The notes under the pieces: generated by a model | The model's input: the letters and a program-made list of their open reading frames with translations, nothing else | What the model was told of the DNA's origin: nothing | Databases searched by the model: none | Position numbers and translations under genes: made by a program | Shown: positions 56,272 to 64,000 of the stretch, piece after piece | Layout: each line of letters begins with the position of its first letter | Position numbering within the stretch: position 1 is the stretch's first letter | Origin: Halomonas sp. GD1P12 | GTDB lineage: Bacteria; Pseudomonadota; Gammaproteobacteria; Pseudomonadales; Halomonadaceae | Assembly: GCF_025725645.1 (NCBI RefSeq) | Contig: NZ_CP107007.1 | Location: 2,852,001 to 2,916,000, forward strand | Length of the DNA stretch: 64,000 nucleotides | Direction: 5' to 3'

Positions 56272-57399
56272 ATGGAAGCGACCAACGAGAAAGTCTTCAT
56301 CAGCCCCGCCCGCTACGTGCAGGGCGAAGGCGTTACGGCGCGTGCCGGGCACTACGTGGCCGCACTCGGCCAGAAAGCACTGCTGATCGCCGATGACGTC
56401 GTGTGGGATATCGCCGGCGAAGCGCTCAGCGAAAGCCTGCAGGGCGAAAACGTTAGCTTCGAGCGCGTGGTGTTCGAAGGCGAAGCCTCCACTCGCGAGA
56501 TCGAGCGCATCGTCAAGCTTGGGCGCGAGCAAGGGGCCGACGTGGTGATCGGCTTTGGCGGCGGCAAGACGATCGACACCGCCAAGGGCGTGGCCGACGA
56601 GCTCAAGGCCGCCTGCGCCGTACTCCCCACCACCGCCTCCACCGACGCGCCGACCAGCGCCTTGTCGGTCATCTACAACGACGACGGTGAGTTTGAGTCC
56701 TACCGTTTTTTTGATAAGAACCCGAACCTGGTACTGGTGGATACCGGCATCATCTGCAAGGCGCCGCCGCGCTTTCTGGCCTCGGGCATTGCCGATGCGC
56801 TGGCCACCTGGGTCGAGGCACGCGCGGCGATTCGCGCCAACGCCAACAACATGGCCGGCGGCAAGGCCACGCTTCTGGGCGCGACCATTGGAGAGAAGTG
56901 CGAAGAGATCCTCTTCGAGCACGCCATGCTCGCCTACCAGGCCAACCAGGCGCAGATCGTCACGCCTTCGTTTGAAGCGGTGGTGGAAGCCAACACGCTA
57001 CTCAGCGGGCTAGGCTTCGAAAGCGGGGGCCTGGCCGGGGCGCACGCCATCCATAACGGCTTCACCGCCCTGCACGGTGAGATTCACGAGCTGACACACG
57101 GCGAGAAGGTGGCGTTTGGCACCGTCGCCCAGCTGATTCTGGATCAAACGCCGCAAGCAGAGCTGGAAGAGTATCTGGATCTTTATCTGGCACTGGGCCT
57201 GCCGGTGACGCTCAAAGCGCTCAAACTCGAAGACGTCAGCGACGAGGATTTGTACCGCGTGGCAGAAGCGGCGCTAAAGGAAGGCGAATCGAGCCATAAC
57301 CTGGCCTATCAACTCACGCCGCAACAGGTCGTCAGCGCCATCAAGGCGGTGGACGTGCATGCGCGGGCATTCATGGAGAAGGTGGGCCTGAGCGAGTAA
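56272..57399 (+). CDS. gldA: Glycerol dehydrogenase
   Basis: NAD-dependent iron/zinc alcohol dehydrogenase that oxidises glycerol to dihydroxyacetone. The 375-residue protein shows the family start [14 protein letters not shown], the NAD site [34 protein letters not shown], and the metal ligands in [20 protein letters not shown] and [15 protein letters not shown] precedes the ATG. No dihydroxyacetone kinase is adjacent. It may serve osmolyte or polyol use, which is inference. Confidence 0.94.
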   Translation: MEATNEKVFISPARYVQGEGVTARAGHYVAALGQKALLIADDVVWDIAGEALSESLQGENVSFERVVFEGEASTREIERIVKLGREQGADVVIGFGGGKTIDTAKGVADELKAACAVLPTTASTDAPTSALSVIYNDDGEFESYRFFDKNPNLVLVDTGIICKAPPRFLASGIADALATWVEARAAIRANANNMAGGKATLLGATIGEKCEEILFEHAMLAYQANQAQIVTPSFEAVVEANTLLSGLGFESGGLAGAHAIHNGFTALHGEIHELTHGEKVAFGTVAQLILDQTPQAELEEYLDLYLALGLPVTLKALKLEDVSDEDLYRVAEAALKEGESSHNLAYQLTPQQVVSAIKAVDVHARAFMEKVGLSE

Positions 57400-57415
57400 G
57401 AACTTAAAAATCACG

Positions 57416-57435
57416 GACGCCACGTAAGTGGCGTT
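57416..57435. terminator. Weak hairpin between gldA and the FrnE-like gene
   Basis: ACGCCAC, loop GTAA, GTGGCGT between convergent genes, with only a short T tract (TTCT). Confidence 0.45.
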
Positions 57436-57477
57436 CTGCTCCTCGCCCGCTCGGCGCTTCTCAAAATCTACAGAGCA

Positions 57478-58131
57478 TCAGCAGTTGGCGTTCTCTTGTG
57501 CCACCTGACGAAGCGCATCGACCAGCACCTCGGCGGGCTGGGCGCCGGAAATCAGGTAGCGGCCGTCGAGAATGAACCCCGGTACGGCGCTCACCCCTGC
57601 TTCCATGAACGTCTGCTCTGCCGCGCGAACCTCCTCCGCGTACTGATCAGAGCGGGCGATGGCCTCGGCAGTATCACCGTCAAGCCCCGCCTCAATCGCC
57701 TTTTCGCGTAGCACCTCTGGGTCTGACGGGTTTTTCGCCTCACCGAAGTAGGCATCGAATAGGGCCAATTGCAGAGGTGTTTCCCGGTTCTGCGTAGCCG
57801 CCCAAGCCAGCACCCGGTGGGCCGCAAACGTATTGTTCGCCCGCCGCTCGACGGCACCCCGGAAATTCAAGCCCAGCTCTTCGGCCACCGCCATGATCTC
57901 GCGCTGGGACTGCTCCATGGTGGCCGCATCCTTGCCGTATTTTTGGCACAGGTGCTCCAGAATCGGCTCGCCCTCGGGCGGCATGTCGCGGTTAAGCTCG
58001 AAGGGCTGCCAGTGAAGCTCGACCTCGATCTCGCCCTTCAGGGTTTCCAGCGCTTGTTCCAAACGCCGGTAGCCGATCGCGCACCACGGGCAGGCAACAT
58101 CGGACACCAGGTCAATTCTCAACGTCTGCAT
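57478..58131 (-). CDS. DsbA-family oxidoreductase, FrnE type
   Basis: A 217-residue thioredoxin-fold protein with a C-P-W-C active site near the N-terminus (LVSDVACPWCAIGYRRLEQAL). A large helical insertion follows, with ANNTFAAHRVLAWA, and the cis-Pro region GVSAVPGFILDGRYLISGAQ. There is no signal peptide, so it is cytoplasmic, as in FrnE/YwbO proteins, which act as disulfide reductase or isomerase under oxidative stress. Substrate unknown. Confidence 0.92.
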   Translation of the reverse strand: MQTLRIDLVSDVACPWCAIGYRRLEQALETLKGEIEVELHWQPFELNRDMPPEGEPILEHLCQKYGKDAATMEQSQREIMAVAEELGLNFRGAVERRANNTFAAHRVLAWAATQNRETPLQLALFDAYFGEAKNPSDPEVLREKAIEAGLDGDTAEAIARSDQYAEEVRAAEQTFMEAGVSAVPGFILDGRYLISGAQPAEVLVDALRQVAQENANC

Positions 58132-58222
58132 TGGGGAACCCTCTCATTCGATCAAGCGGAAGAAAGCATGGTACGTGCCTATAGAAAGTAACGACAGTAC
58201 CGTCATGTAACGAATCAAGGCG

Positions 58223-58639
58223 TTACTCGATGGCGGGTTCCGGTAACACCGGCGGCGTACTGTCCATATAGGTCAGGAAATCTTGCCAGAGGTCATGCGT
58301 TCGCTGTTTCGTTAACCGGGTACTGCACGTAATGCCCATGACGCCGCGAATGGTGCCGTCGCGCCACTGCGTATAGACAGCGCCGCAATGGGCCGCAGCA
58401 TACGCCTGCCACTGCGTTTGAGCCGCCTGGATAGCCTCGACTAACTCCGGATCCGCCGCGTTATGTTCAACGCTCGTTTCCAGATAGTGGGCGAGTACCT
58501 CCTCGGCGGCCTCCAACTCGATAGCCGCGCACCGATTGGTCTCGAGCGTGTTCCTGATGTTATTGCAATCAAGCGCTTCGTCGTCAGCCACGGCGGACAG
58601 CGACAGCGTAGCAAGCACTATGAATAACCACTTTTTCAT
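58223..58639 (-). CDS. LprI-like (DUF1311) periplasmic protein
   Basis: From ATG 58639 (after GGAG) the protein is 138 residues with a signal peptide (MKKWLFIVLATLSLSAVA). The mature part has the DUF1311/lysozyme-inhibitor LprI pattern: DCNNIRNTLETNRCAAIELEAAEEVL, then TQWQAYAAAHCGAVYTQWRDGTIRGVMGITCSTRLTKQRTHDLW, with four Cys likely in two disulfides. The longer upstream frame is dismissed for lack of a ribosome site. A role in lysozyme resistance is a family suggestion only. Confidence 0.88.
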   Translation of the reverse strand: MKKWLFIVLATLSLSAVADDEALDCNNIRNTLETNRCAAIELEAAEEVLAHYLETSVEHNAADPELVEAIQAAQTQWQAYAAAHCGAVYTQWRDGTIRGVMGITCSTRLTKQRTHDLWQDFLTYMDSTPPVLPEPAIE

Positions 58640-58807
58640 GTTTTCTCCAAACGCATCCGGTGCGGGCCAAGCAGGCACAGCTGCCATGTTCTCACACTCG
58701 ACGTCAGGAAGATCATCTAACCGTTGAATGCCCTGCCCGCACATTTATGACCTGCATAGATGGTCAGCCCGGAACTCAGCTAAAATCAGCCCGGCAACAT
58801 GTGCTTG

Positions 58808-59209
58808 TTATAGCCTGCGGCCAATTTTATTCATCTCTTCTGGGCATGGCGTGCTTTCCCCTGGCGTAAGAGTGACGTTGTATTGGGGCTGAAAATCTTG
58901 ACCACTACTCCACATGGTCGTGTGTGTTTCAAAACCTGGTTTTACTACGCACCAATTCCAGAAAAACACGTTTGAGCCGTGAATCATCAGCGATTCAGTG
59001 CGCCACTCCTTTATTTCTGGAAAGCTCGCCTCGCCGCCATTACTGGTTTGATCACTCCTTCTCATCTGTTCAAAGCCATACGGGTAGGAGTTCGATATCA
59101 AAGTCACCCTGGCATCCTGAATGGGCTTTCCTTTCTCGTCGGTGACGAGGATTTCAGCCTCCGGCTGCAGCGTTTTGTTGACGGGATAAACAACGCAGCC
59201 TGATAGCAA
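58808..59209 (-). CDS. Probable lipoprotein of unknown function, start uncertain
   Basis: A 133-residue frame whose start (TTG 59209) leaves only MLSGC ahead of the lipid Cys. Upstream codons in frame read ILTITLLLSGC, a proper lipoprotein signal core, but the codon before is a stop and ATG 59231 is one base out of frame. One extra base near 59228 would explain this, so the gene may be frameshifted or may start at a rare codon. The mature part looks like a carboxypeptidase-regulatory/CNA-type beta domain (ILVTDEKGKPIQDARVTLISN ... FEQMRRSDQTSNGGEASF). No function is known. Confidence 0.6.
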   Translation of the reverse strand: MLSGCVVYPVNKTLQPEAEILVTDEKGKPIQDARVTLISNSYPYGFEQMRRSDQTSNGGEASFPEIKEWRTESLMIHGSNVFFWNWCVVKPGFETHTTMWSSGQDFQPQYNVTLTPGESTPCPEEMNKIGRRL

Positions 59210-59286
59210 TAGAGTTATCGTTAGTATTCATGTTTGATTCGTTTTAAGCCAGATTCAGGTAAACCGTTGACATCATATTGATTTCT

Positions 59287-59790
59287 TTATACCTGCAGCC
59301 GGAAACGAACTGTTCCTGGCGCTTTGGGTGTGAAATCTGATTTTGACATATACATTAAGTTTGAGTCATTTAACTGTTTTAGATATTTATGATGCTTTGG
59401 CGTAACTTTTTTACCCATTACCTCTGAGAGCAAACTCATCTCTTTCCAGCGCTGAGTATAAGCTTCATAACTTTCATCATAAAGGATACGAAGTAGTTGC
59501 TCAGTAAATTCACCGTTTTCGTTTTTATGAAGTTCTTGCCCTATATCGACAGCTATTTTATGGATAGTTGTGATAACCTCATCATCTGTCTCCTTTTTAT
59601 GAAATTCATTAGTAGCAAGCCAAAAGTACCATTGATATAAATCATTTAGCTTTAAGAAAAGCTCATATTCTGCTTTTTCAATTGCCTTCTGCTCTTCTGA
59701 CTTTGTCTTTATTTTATGATTAATCAAGCCTCCAATCAGAGCCAGAAGAACTCCGCTTAAAAATCCTAGAGCTATACTCTGAATGTCCAT
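59287..59790 (-). CDS. Membrane-anchored protein of unknown function
   Basis: A 167-residue protein with one N-terminal membrane segment (IALGFLSGVLLALIGGLI), a basic stop (NHKIKTK), and a mostly helical cytoplasmic part (KAIEKAEYELFLKLNDLYQWYFWLA ... YTQRWKEMSLLSEVMGKK). AGGAAT precedes the ATG. Codon use is AT-rich, unlike the neighbouring chromosome, suggesting transfer. No family was recognised. Confidence 0.75.
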   Translation of the reverse strand: MDIQSIALGFLSGVLLALIGGLINHKIKTKSEEQKAIEKAEYELFLKLNDLYQWYFWLATNEFHKKETDDEVITTIHKIAVDIGQELHKNENGEFTEQLLRILYDESYEAYTQRWKEMSLLSEVMGKKVTPKHHKYLKQLNDSNLMYMSKSDFTPKAPGTVRFRLQV

Positions 59791-59882
59791 TTTATTCCTA
59801 GGGTATAATGTCTATTCTCAATTGCCAGCAGAACGCGCCAGCGCTTTGGACGATCAACTGTAGCTTATTATTAGAGTCACGT

Positions 59883-60338
59883 TCACAGAGTGTTATACAT
59901 AGGCTTCTTCTGATTCGGAACCTGACGAGAGAATTTCGAGAACGCCTCGTATTCGAGATATGCCACCCAGCCGAGACGCCGAAGGTCATTGGAGCTAGGA
60001 TCGGCAGGATTACATTTTATAGGCATAGCGGCCACGAAAAGGCCAGAAGTCCATTCGTCGAAATTACCAAGCGCTTTGAATATAGTCCATCCACCGCTAT
60101 GCCCATTTCGTCCACGAATCGAGTTCTGAAATTGGGACCACCTTTGGCTTAGCCCACCTTTCGATTTCGTCATGCCGACGTAAACCACGTCACGCCACCT
60201 GACAGCCGAACCCGCCAAATCTTGATCGGATATTGCGATGACATAAACACCAGGATACTCGCGCCCTACTATATCGAAACGATCACTCCATAAGGTCCAA
60301 CGACTAAAACTTAGGACCGGAATTGATATTTCACGCAT
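59883..60338 (-). CDS. GIY-YIG nuclease-like protein
   Basis: A 151-residue protein. The segment YPGVYVIAISDQDLAGSAVRWRDVVYVGMTKSKGGLSQRWSQF reproduces GIY...YIG with the following Gly and catalytic Arg. The C-terminal AYLEYEAFSKFSRQVPNQKKPMYN supplies the Glu and Asn expected in the fold. It is longer than minimal GIY-YIG domains, with a GG-W-rich middle. No extra DNA-binding domain is visible. It lies 5 kb from the IS-broken GIY-YIG gene but is not a close copy of it. Its biological role is unknown; the assignment is from motif reading. Confidence 0.7.
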   Translation of the reverse strand: MREISIPVLSFSRWTLWSDRFDIVGREYPGVYVIAISDQDLAGSAVRWRDVVYVGMTKSKGGLSQRWSQFQNSIRGRNGHSGGWTIFKALGNFDEWTSGLFVAAMPIKCNPADPSSNDLRRLGWVAYLEYEAFSKFSRQVPNQKKPMYNTL

Positions 60339-60926
60339 CCCTATTATCTCTAAAAATGATTATATGAAAGGCTGTATAATCTCAATAAACGCGTCCGTCT
60401 ATTCATTGATTTTATGTAGCAAGCTCTTTTGACTCTACCTTATTATACCTATTGTGAGCAAAGCAAAATTTGGCCACATATCCAAAATTCGCTAGCCTGC
60501 GCATTTTGCCGGTTTCAATCATACGGACACTCGGTATTACGCATGCGGAGCCTTGGTTGGAAGGAGGTGTGGTCTCTCGACCAATAGATACGCAATCTCT
60601 CCGGTCCGACACACTCCACTGCGGCGTAAGCCCCGCGGCTTGCCCAACAGTAGTGATAGACACTCATGCATTGAATGAGGCGAGGTGCTTACGCAACCTG
60701 CGCTGGCAAGGGAATAGTTCAGCAGGTACGTGTAGTGGCGTTGCTATCCATGGCTTTTACCGCTTTGGGTTCGAAATTACCAACGTCGCTATGTGGCCGA
60801 TTGGGTTTACGCTAGGCATTTTCGAGTAAGGCAAAACCGCCGTCATCGCTATCGCCAAGGTAGACGACCAGCGGGTTTGATTCACCACCTAACGTTGGCG
60901 AAGCGGCCGTTCAGCTAAACTATCGT
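60339..60926. other. 588-bp region without a convincing gene
   Basis: Two overlapping open frames on opposite strands (minus 60412-60663, plus 60470-60829) have no ribosome site, no recognisable motif and atypical composition. The sequence may be a decayed gene between the GIY-YIG gene and the HxlR gene. No structured RNA was seen. Confidence 0.5.
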
Positions 60927-61292
60927 CTACCGGCTGGCTTGGCGGCGGTCCATCGCTGCGGCAATGTCCTCTTCGTGCGCTTCACCCCAGTTGCAAAGCG
61001 GTTCCATGGCTCGCACCAGGCTTTCCCCGAAGGGCGTCAGCGAGTAGTCGACGCGCAGCGGGATCTCGCCATAATCGGTTCGCCGGACGATGCCGTCGGA
61101 CTCCAGCTCTTTCAACTGCTGGATCAACATTTTGTCGCTCACCCCCCGAACGCTTCGCTTTAGCTCGCCGTAACGCGTCGGGCCCTTGTTTAAAAAGAAC
61201 AGAATCAACGGTTTCCACTTCCCGGTCATCACGTGCAGCGTTGCATGCAGGCCGCAAATGAAACGTGGGTTTTCTGAGTTTTCTTTCGCCAT
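60927..61292 (-). CDS. HxlR-family transcriptional regulator
   Basis: A 121-residue winged-helix protein from ATG 61292. Family pattern: CGLHATLHVMTGKWKPLILFFLNKGPTRYGELKRSVRGVSDKMLIQQLKELESDGIVRR, with the N-terminal Cys that senses electrophiles in some HxlR members, then YSLTPFGESLVRAMEPLCNWG. It diverges from an SDR gene 93 bp away, so it probably controls that gene and itself. Confidence 0.93.
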   Translation of the reverse strand: MAKENSENPRFICGLHATLHVMTGKWKPLILFFLNKGPTRYGELKRSVRGVSDKMLIQQLKELESDGIVRRTDYGEIPLRVDYSLTPFGESLVRAMEPLCNWGEAHEEDIAAAMDRRQASR

Positions 61293-61317
61293 AACCCTAC
61301 TTACCAAAAGGTGCATA

Positions 61318-61353
61318 CTTGAACATTTGTAAGCGGGTTATATATCGTTCAAG
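61318..61353. promoter_or_regulatory. Candidate HxlR operator
   Basis: CTTGAAC and GTTCAAG form an inverted repeat with 22 bp between, within the hxlR/SDR divergent promoter region. Link to the regulator is inference. Confidence 0.4.
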
Positions 61354-61385
61354 CGAATCGAGTCAACGCACACGGAAACCCCAAC

Positions 61386-62120
61386 ATGAATCGGCTAAAC
61401 GGCAAAATCGCACTCATCACCGGTGGCGCTAGCGGCATCGGTTTGGCCTCGGCCCAGCGTCTCATCGAGGAAGGCGCCTTCGTCTTCATTGTCGGCCGGC
61501 GCCAGGACGTTCTCGACAGCGCGACGTCGACACTGGGCCACAACGCCCAGGGTCTCCAGGCGGATGTAACGAAGTCGGAGAATCTCGACCGTGTATTCGA
61601 GACAGTTCAGAAAGAGAAAGGCCACCTGGACATACTGGTGGCCAACGCGGGCGTCGGCGAGTTCGCACGCCTGGGGCAGATCACGCCCGAGCACTACGAC
61701 TATATCTTCGACATCAACGTCAAAGGCACCCTCTTCACCGTTCAGAAGGCGCTGCCGCTGATGCAGAATGGCGGCTCTATCATCCTGACCGGCTCTACGG
61801 TGGGCAGCATGGGTACCCCGGCCATGAGCGTTTACAGCGCCTCCAAGGCGGCCGTGCGCAATTTGGCGCGCAGTTGGGCTCATGACCTCAGGGGAACGGG
61901 CATTCGCGTGAACGTAATGTCGCCTGGCCCCACCCAAACCGACAAGGTGATGGCACTGCTCCCTGCTGAGGCCGTGGGCGAGATGAAGCGGGCCATACCG
62001 CTTGAGCGACTGGGCGACCCCAGGGAAACCGCCGCCGTAGTGGCATTCCTGGCATCCGACGATAGCCGCTTCATGACAGGGAGCGAGGTGTTCGTTGACG
62101 GGGGCTACGCCCAGGTTTAG
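61386..62120 (+). CDS. Short-chain dehydrogenase/reductase
   Basis: A 244-residue classical SDR. Cofactor motif TGGASGIGLASA at residues 12-23, NAG in LVANAGVGEFA, catalytic Ser in ILTGSTVGS, and Y-x3-K in SVYSASKAAVRNLA. The C-terminus ends with the FMTGSEVFVDGGYAQV typical of the family. An Arg pair after the second strand (VGRRQD) suggests NADP. The substrate is unknown; HxlR-controlled SDRs often reduce reactive carbonyls. Confidence 0.92.
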   Translation: MNRLNGKIALITGGASGIGLASAQRLIEEGAFVFIVGRRQDVLDSATSTLGHNAQGLQADVTKSENLDRVFETVQKEKGHLDILVANAGVGEFARLGQITPEHYDYIFDINVKGTLFTVQKALPLMQNGGSIILTGSTVGSMGTPAMSVYSASKAAVRNLARSWAHDLRGTGIRVNVMSPGPTQTDKVMALLPAEAVGEMKRAIPLERLGDPRETAAVVAFLASDDSRFMTGSEVFVDGGYAQV

Positions 62121-62173
62121 GGCCTGATGGGAAACGCGAGGCAATGCGCTATAAGCCGAAACGAGCGCTCGGC

Positions 62174-63199
62174 TTATAGCGCCTCTACCATTAGTCCTTC
62201 AAAGAAACTTACCGCGTTCGCTTCGAGCCCTTCCAGGTAATACCCACCTTCCTGCACCACCAGTGTCGGTAGGTTCAGCGCCGCGATTTGTCGGCCCAGC
62301 TCATGAAAGCCTTGTGTGGAAACGGCGACTTTGGCCTGGGGGTCGCGCTCAAAGATATCGAAGCCGAGCGCCAGCACCAGGGCGTCGGGTTCGAACAGGC
62401 GAATGGCCTGACGGGCCTGCTCCAAACGCTCGAAGAATACCGACTCAGTAGAGCCATGCGGCATCGGAAGGTTGAGGTTGTAGCCGAGCCCTTCGCCTTC
62501 ACCGCGCTCGTTCTCGAAGCCGCTGACCGCCGGGTAGAAGTTGGTGGTGTCGCCGTGAATCGAGATGTAGAACACGTCATTACGAGAATAGAAAATTTCC
62601 TGGATGCCCTGGCCGTGGTGCATGTCGGTATCGAGAACCACGATGCGCGGGTAGCGCCTGGTCAGGTGCTGCGCGGCGATGGCGGCGTTATTGAGAAAGC
62701 AGAAGCCGCCGGCGGAGTCGATGCCCGCATGGTGGCCCGGCGGGCGGGAAAGCGCGTAGGCGAAGCGCTCACCGCTCATCAGCGCCTCGGCGCCGGCCAC
62801 CGCGCTCTGGGCCGACCAGTAGGCGGAGTGCCAGGTGTGCTGACCCACCGGGGCGCTGCCGTCGGCCAGGTAGCGGGCGGCCTCGGCCAGAATGCCCTGC
62901 AAGGCGTTGGGCGAGCGCACGAAGATGTTGGAAATCACTTCTTCGCCCCAGTCCTCGCCCACGGCGTGCCAGCGGGCATGGGCGCTTTCCAGAAAGCGCA
63001 GGTAGGCCAGTGAGTGCACCGCTCTAAGAGGGCCAACGCCGTAATCCTTGGGCGGCGATAGTTCGAACCCCAGCCGGTCAGCGGCGGCCAGCAGGTGAGT
63101 GGCGCGCAGGGCGACCTCCTGGGGTGTGCGCATCTTGCCGCGTGAAAAGTAGGTTTGCGGCTGATGCCATTTCTGATCGTCGTGAAAGAACGTCTGCAC
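62174..63199 (-). CDS. Histone-deacetylase-fold amidohydrolase (acetylpolyamine type)
   Basis: A 341-residue zinc amidohydrolase from GTG 63199, which follows AGGAG and gives the family start VQTFFHDDQKWHQP. Active-site segments are YALSRPPGHHAGIDSAGGFCFLNNAAIAA (catalytic His pair), VVLDTDMHHGQGIQEIFY (zinc Asp and His) and ALGFDIFERDP. Its size and start resemble bacterial acetylpolyamine amidohydrolases, which deacetylate acetylputrescine or acetylcadaverine. It lies 64 bp downstream of a GntR gene on the same strand, so the two are probably one operon. Confidence 0.92.
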   Translation of the reverse strand: MQTFFHDDQKWHQPQTYFSRGKMRTPQEVALRATHLLAAADRLGFELSPPKDYGVGPLRAVHSLAYLRFLESAHARWHAVGEDWGEEVISNIFVRSPNALQGILAEAARYLADGSAPVGQHTWHSAYWSAQSAVAGAEALMSGERFAYALSRPPGHHAGIDSAGGFCFLNNAAIAAQHLTRRYPRIVVLDTDMHHGQGIQEIFYSRNDVFYISIHGDTTNFYPAVSGFENERGEGEGLGYNLNLPMPHGSTESVFFERLEQARQAIRLFEPDALVLALGFDIFERDPQAKVAVSTQGFHELGRQIAALNLPTLVVQEGGYYLEGLEANAVSFFEGLMVEAL

Positions 63200-63263
63200 T
63201 GCCAGGTCTCCTCGTTTCGTGCCATGAAAGCGCCATACAATCGCTCGGTAGAAACGCACGCGA

Positions 63264-63968
63264 TCAACGCGTGCCGCCCTCCTCCTGCGCGCCCGCGTCG
63301 TTGATGCCGCGCACCACGGAATCTCTCGCCACACCGATGTGGTAGTCGATCGCTTCCCGGCAGGCCGGGCCGTTTTGGCTCGCCAGCGCTTCCAGCAGTT
63401 GATAGTGGCTGGTCGCAATGGTTTCCGGCGCTTCGTGGGTCCGCGTGATCAAGGTGATGCACAGGCGCAGCTCGTGCGCTAACCCCTCGAAGGCGCGCAG
63501 TAGCCGCTCATTGCCGGCGTAGTGCAGCATCAGGCGGTGAAACTTCAAATCCTCTTCGATACGCCGCGTGCCGCTATCGCTCGTAGCCGCCTCGCAAAGC
63601 ACGTCCACCTGTCGTTCGAGCGCGTTTCTGGCCTCAGGGGTGTAGCGCTGAGCGAGGCGCTCGATGGCGTGGCGCTCCAGGCACAGGCGCAGGTCGAACA
63701 CGTCCTGTAGCTCGACCGCGTCGAGCGCCTTGACGAAAAATCCTCGCCGCGGGCGCGAAACCAAAAGACCACGGCTTTCGAGGAGCCTGGCTGCCTCGCG
63801 CACCGGTGCGCGGCTGACGCCCAAATCCCGTGAAAGCTGCACTTCCGAGAGCCGCTCGCCGGGCATGAAGCGCTGTTCGATCACACCTTGAGTAAGAAAA
63901 TCGGCCACTTGCTCGACCAGATTCTTTTGCTGGATCAACCCCTGGGGAGCCATGGGTAACAAGGCCAT
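63264..63968 (-). CDS. GntR-family regulator, FCD type
   Basis: A 234-residue regulator with an N-terminal winged helix (LVEQVADFLTQGVIEQRFMPGERLSEVQLSRDLGVSRAPVREAARLLESRGLLVSRPRRGFFV) and an FCD ligand domain with DVFDLRLCLERHAIERLA, DLKFHRLMLHYAGN and SHYQLLEALAS. GGGAGGT precedes ATG 63968; a GTG two codons earlier is too close to this site. It probably controls the downstream amidohydrolase. Not closely similar to the GntR at 35146. Confidence 0.92.
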   Translation of the reverse strand: MALLPMAPQGLIQQKNLVEQVADFLTQGVIEQRFMPGERLSEVQLSRDLGVSRAPVREAARLLESRGLLVSRPRRGFFVKALDAVELQDVFDLRLCLERHAIERLAQRYTPEARNALERQVDVLCEAATSDSGTRRIEEDLKFHRLMLHYAGNERLLRAFEGLAHELRLCITLITRTHEAPETIATSHYQLLEALASQNGPACREAIDYHIGVARDSVVRGINDAGAQEEGGTR

Positions 63969-64000
63969 GGGCACCTCCCTTTGTAAATTGTTTTCGACGT

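Noticed and set aside
60412..60829. Overlapping small frames on both strands
   Set aside because: No ribosome site, no motif, and start codons are non-ATG or poorly placed.
60880..60912. CACCTAACGTTGGCGAAG, resembling one side of an integron attC site
   Set aside because: No matching second half with the right spacing and no integrase or cassette array nearby.

Overview
The window is a GC-rich chromosomal segment of a gammaproteobacterium. It is most likely a halophile of the Halomonas/Halomonadaceae type. The evidence is the housekeeping order lysC-alaS-recX-recA-pncC-mutS-fdxA, the pyrG-kdsA-eno and gltBD operons, a pilMNOPQ-aroKB operon next to a PBP1A gene, and several TRAP transporters. 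No database was searched, so the genus is an inference from gene content and protein style.

Layout. 1-9.3 kb: lysC (cut by the window edge), alaS, recX, recA (with a LexA box), pncC, then mutS and fdxA on the opposite strand. 9.3-15.4 kb: a TcyP-type cystine symporter, a GGA-rich non-coding RNA gene that looks like an RsmZ/CsrB-family regulator with an upstream GacA-type box, then eno, kdsA and pyrG. 15.4-28.4 kb: gltD/gltB, aroB/aroK and the type IV pilus assembly genes pilQ-P-O-N-M, all on the minus strand. 28.6-31.1 kb: mrcA (PBP1A). 31.2-38.3 kb: a TAXI-type TRAP transporter operon (receptor, DUF1850 protein, fused permease) divergent from a GntR regulator, a glutaryl-CoA dehydrogenase and a class III CoA-transferase, which together look like a glutarate catabolic unit. 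38.6-41.7 kb: an overlapping EAL / PAS-GGDEF pair for c-di-GMP turnover, then gabT. 41.8-44.6 kb: a DctPQM TRAP transporter. 44.9-53.0 kb: small metabolic and repair genes (YkoF-like thiamine-binding protein, alpha/beta hydrolase, dinB with a LexA box, selO, mpg, sirtuin, UbiH-family monooxygenase, lipoprotein, RNase Z).

53.0-60.9 kb is accessory in character, with lower GC in places. An IS3-family element (IS407-like, about 1.19 kb, 4-bp target duplication) interrupts a small GIY-YIG nuclease-like gene. It is followed by a secreted MetX-like hydrolase, a glycerol dehydrogenase, a DsbA/FrnE oxidoreductase, an LprI-like protein, two unrecognised small proteins, and a second, intact GIY-YIG-like gene. 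60.9-64 kb holds a divergent HxlR regulator / SDR pair and a GntR regulator with an acetylpolyamine-amidohydrolase-like deacetylase.

The strongest non-coding signal is the candidate RsmZ-like sRNA at 10946-11135. It has ten GGA motifs in about 140 nt, several of them in hairpin loops, an intrinsic terminator, and an almost perfect TGTAAG-N6-CTTAC box upstream. It lies near fdxA, as rsmZ does in Pseudomonas. No CRISPR array, tRNA, rRNA, prophage or obvious new defence cassette was seen.
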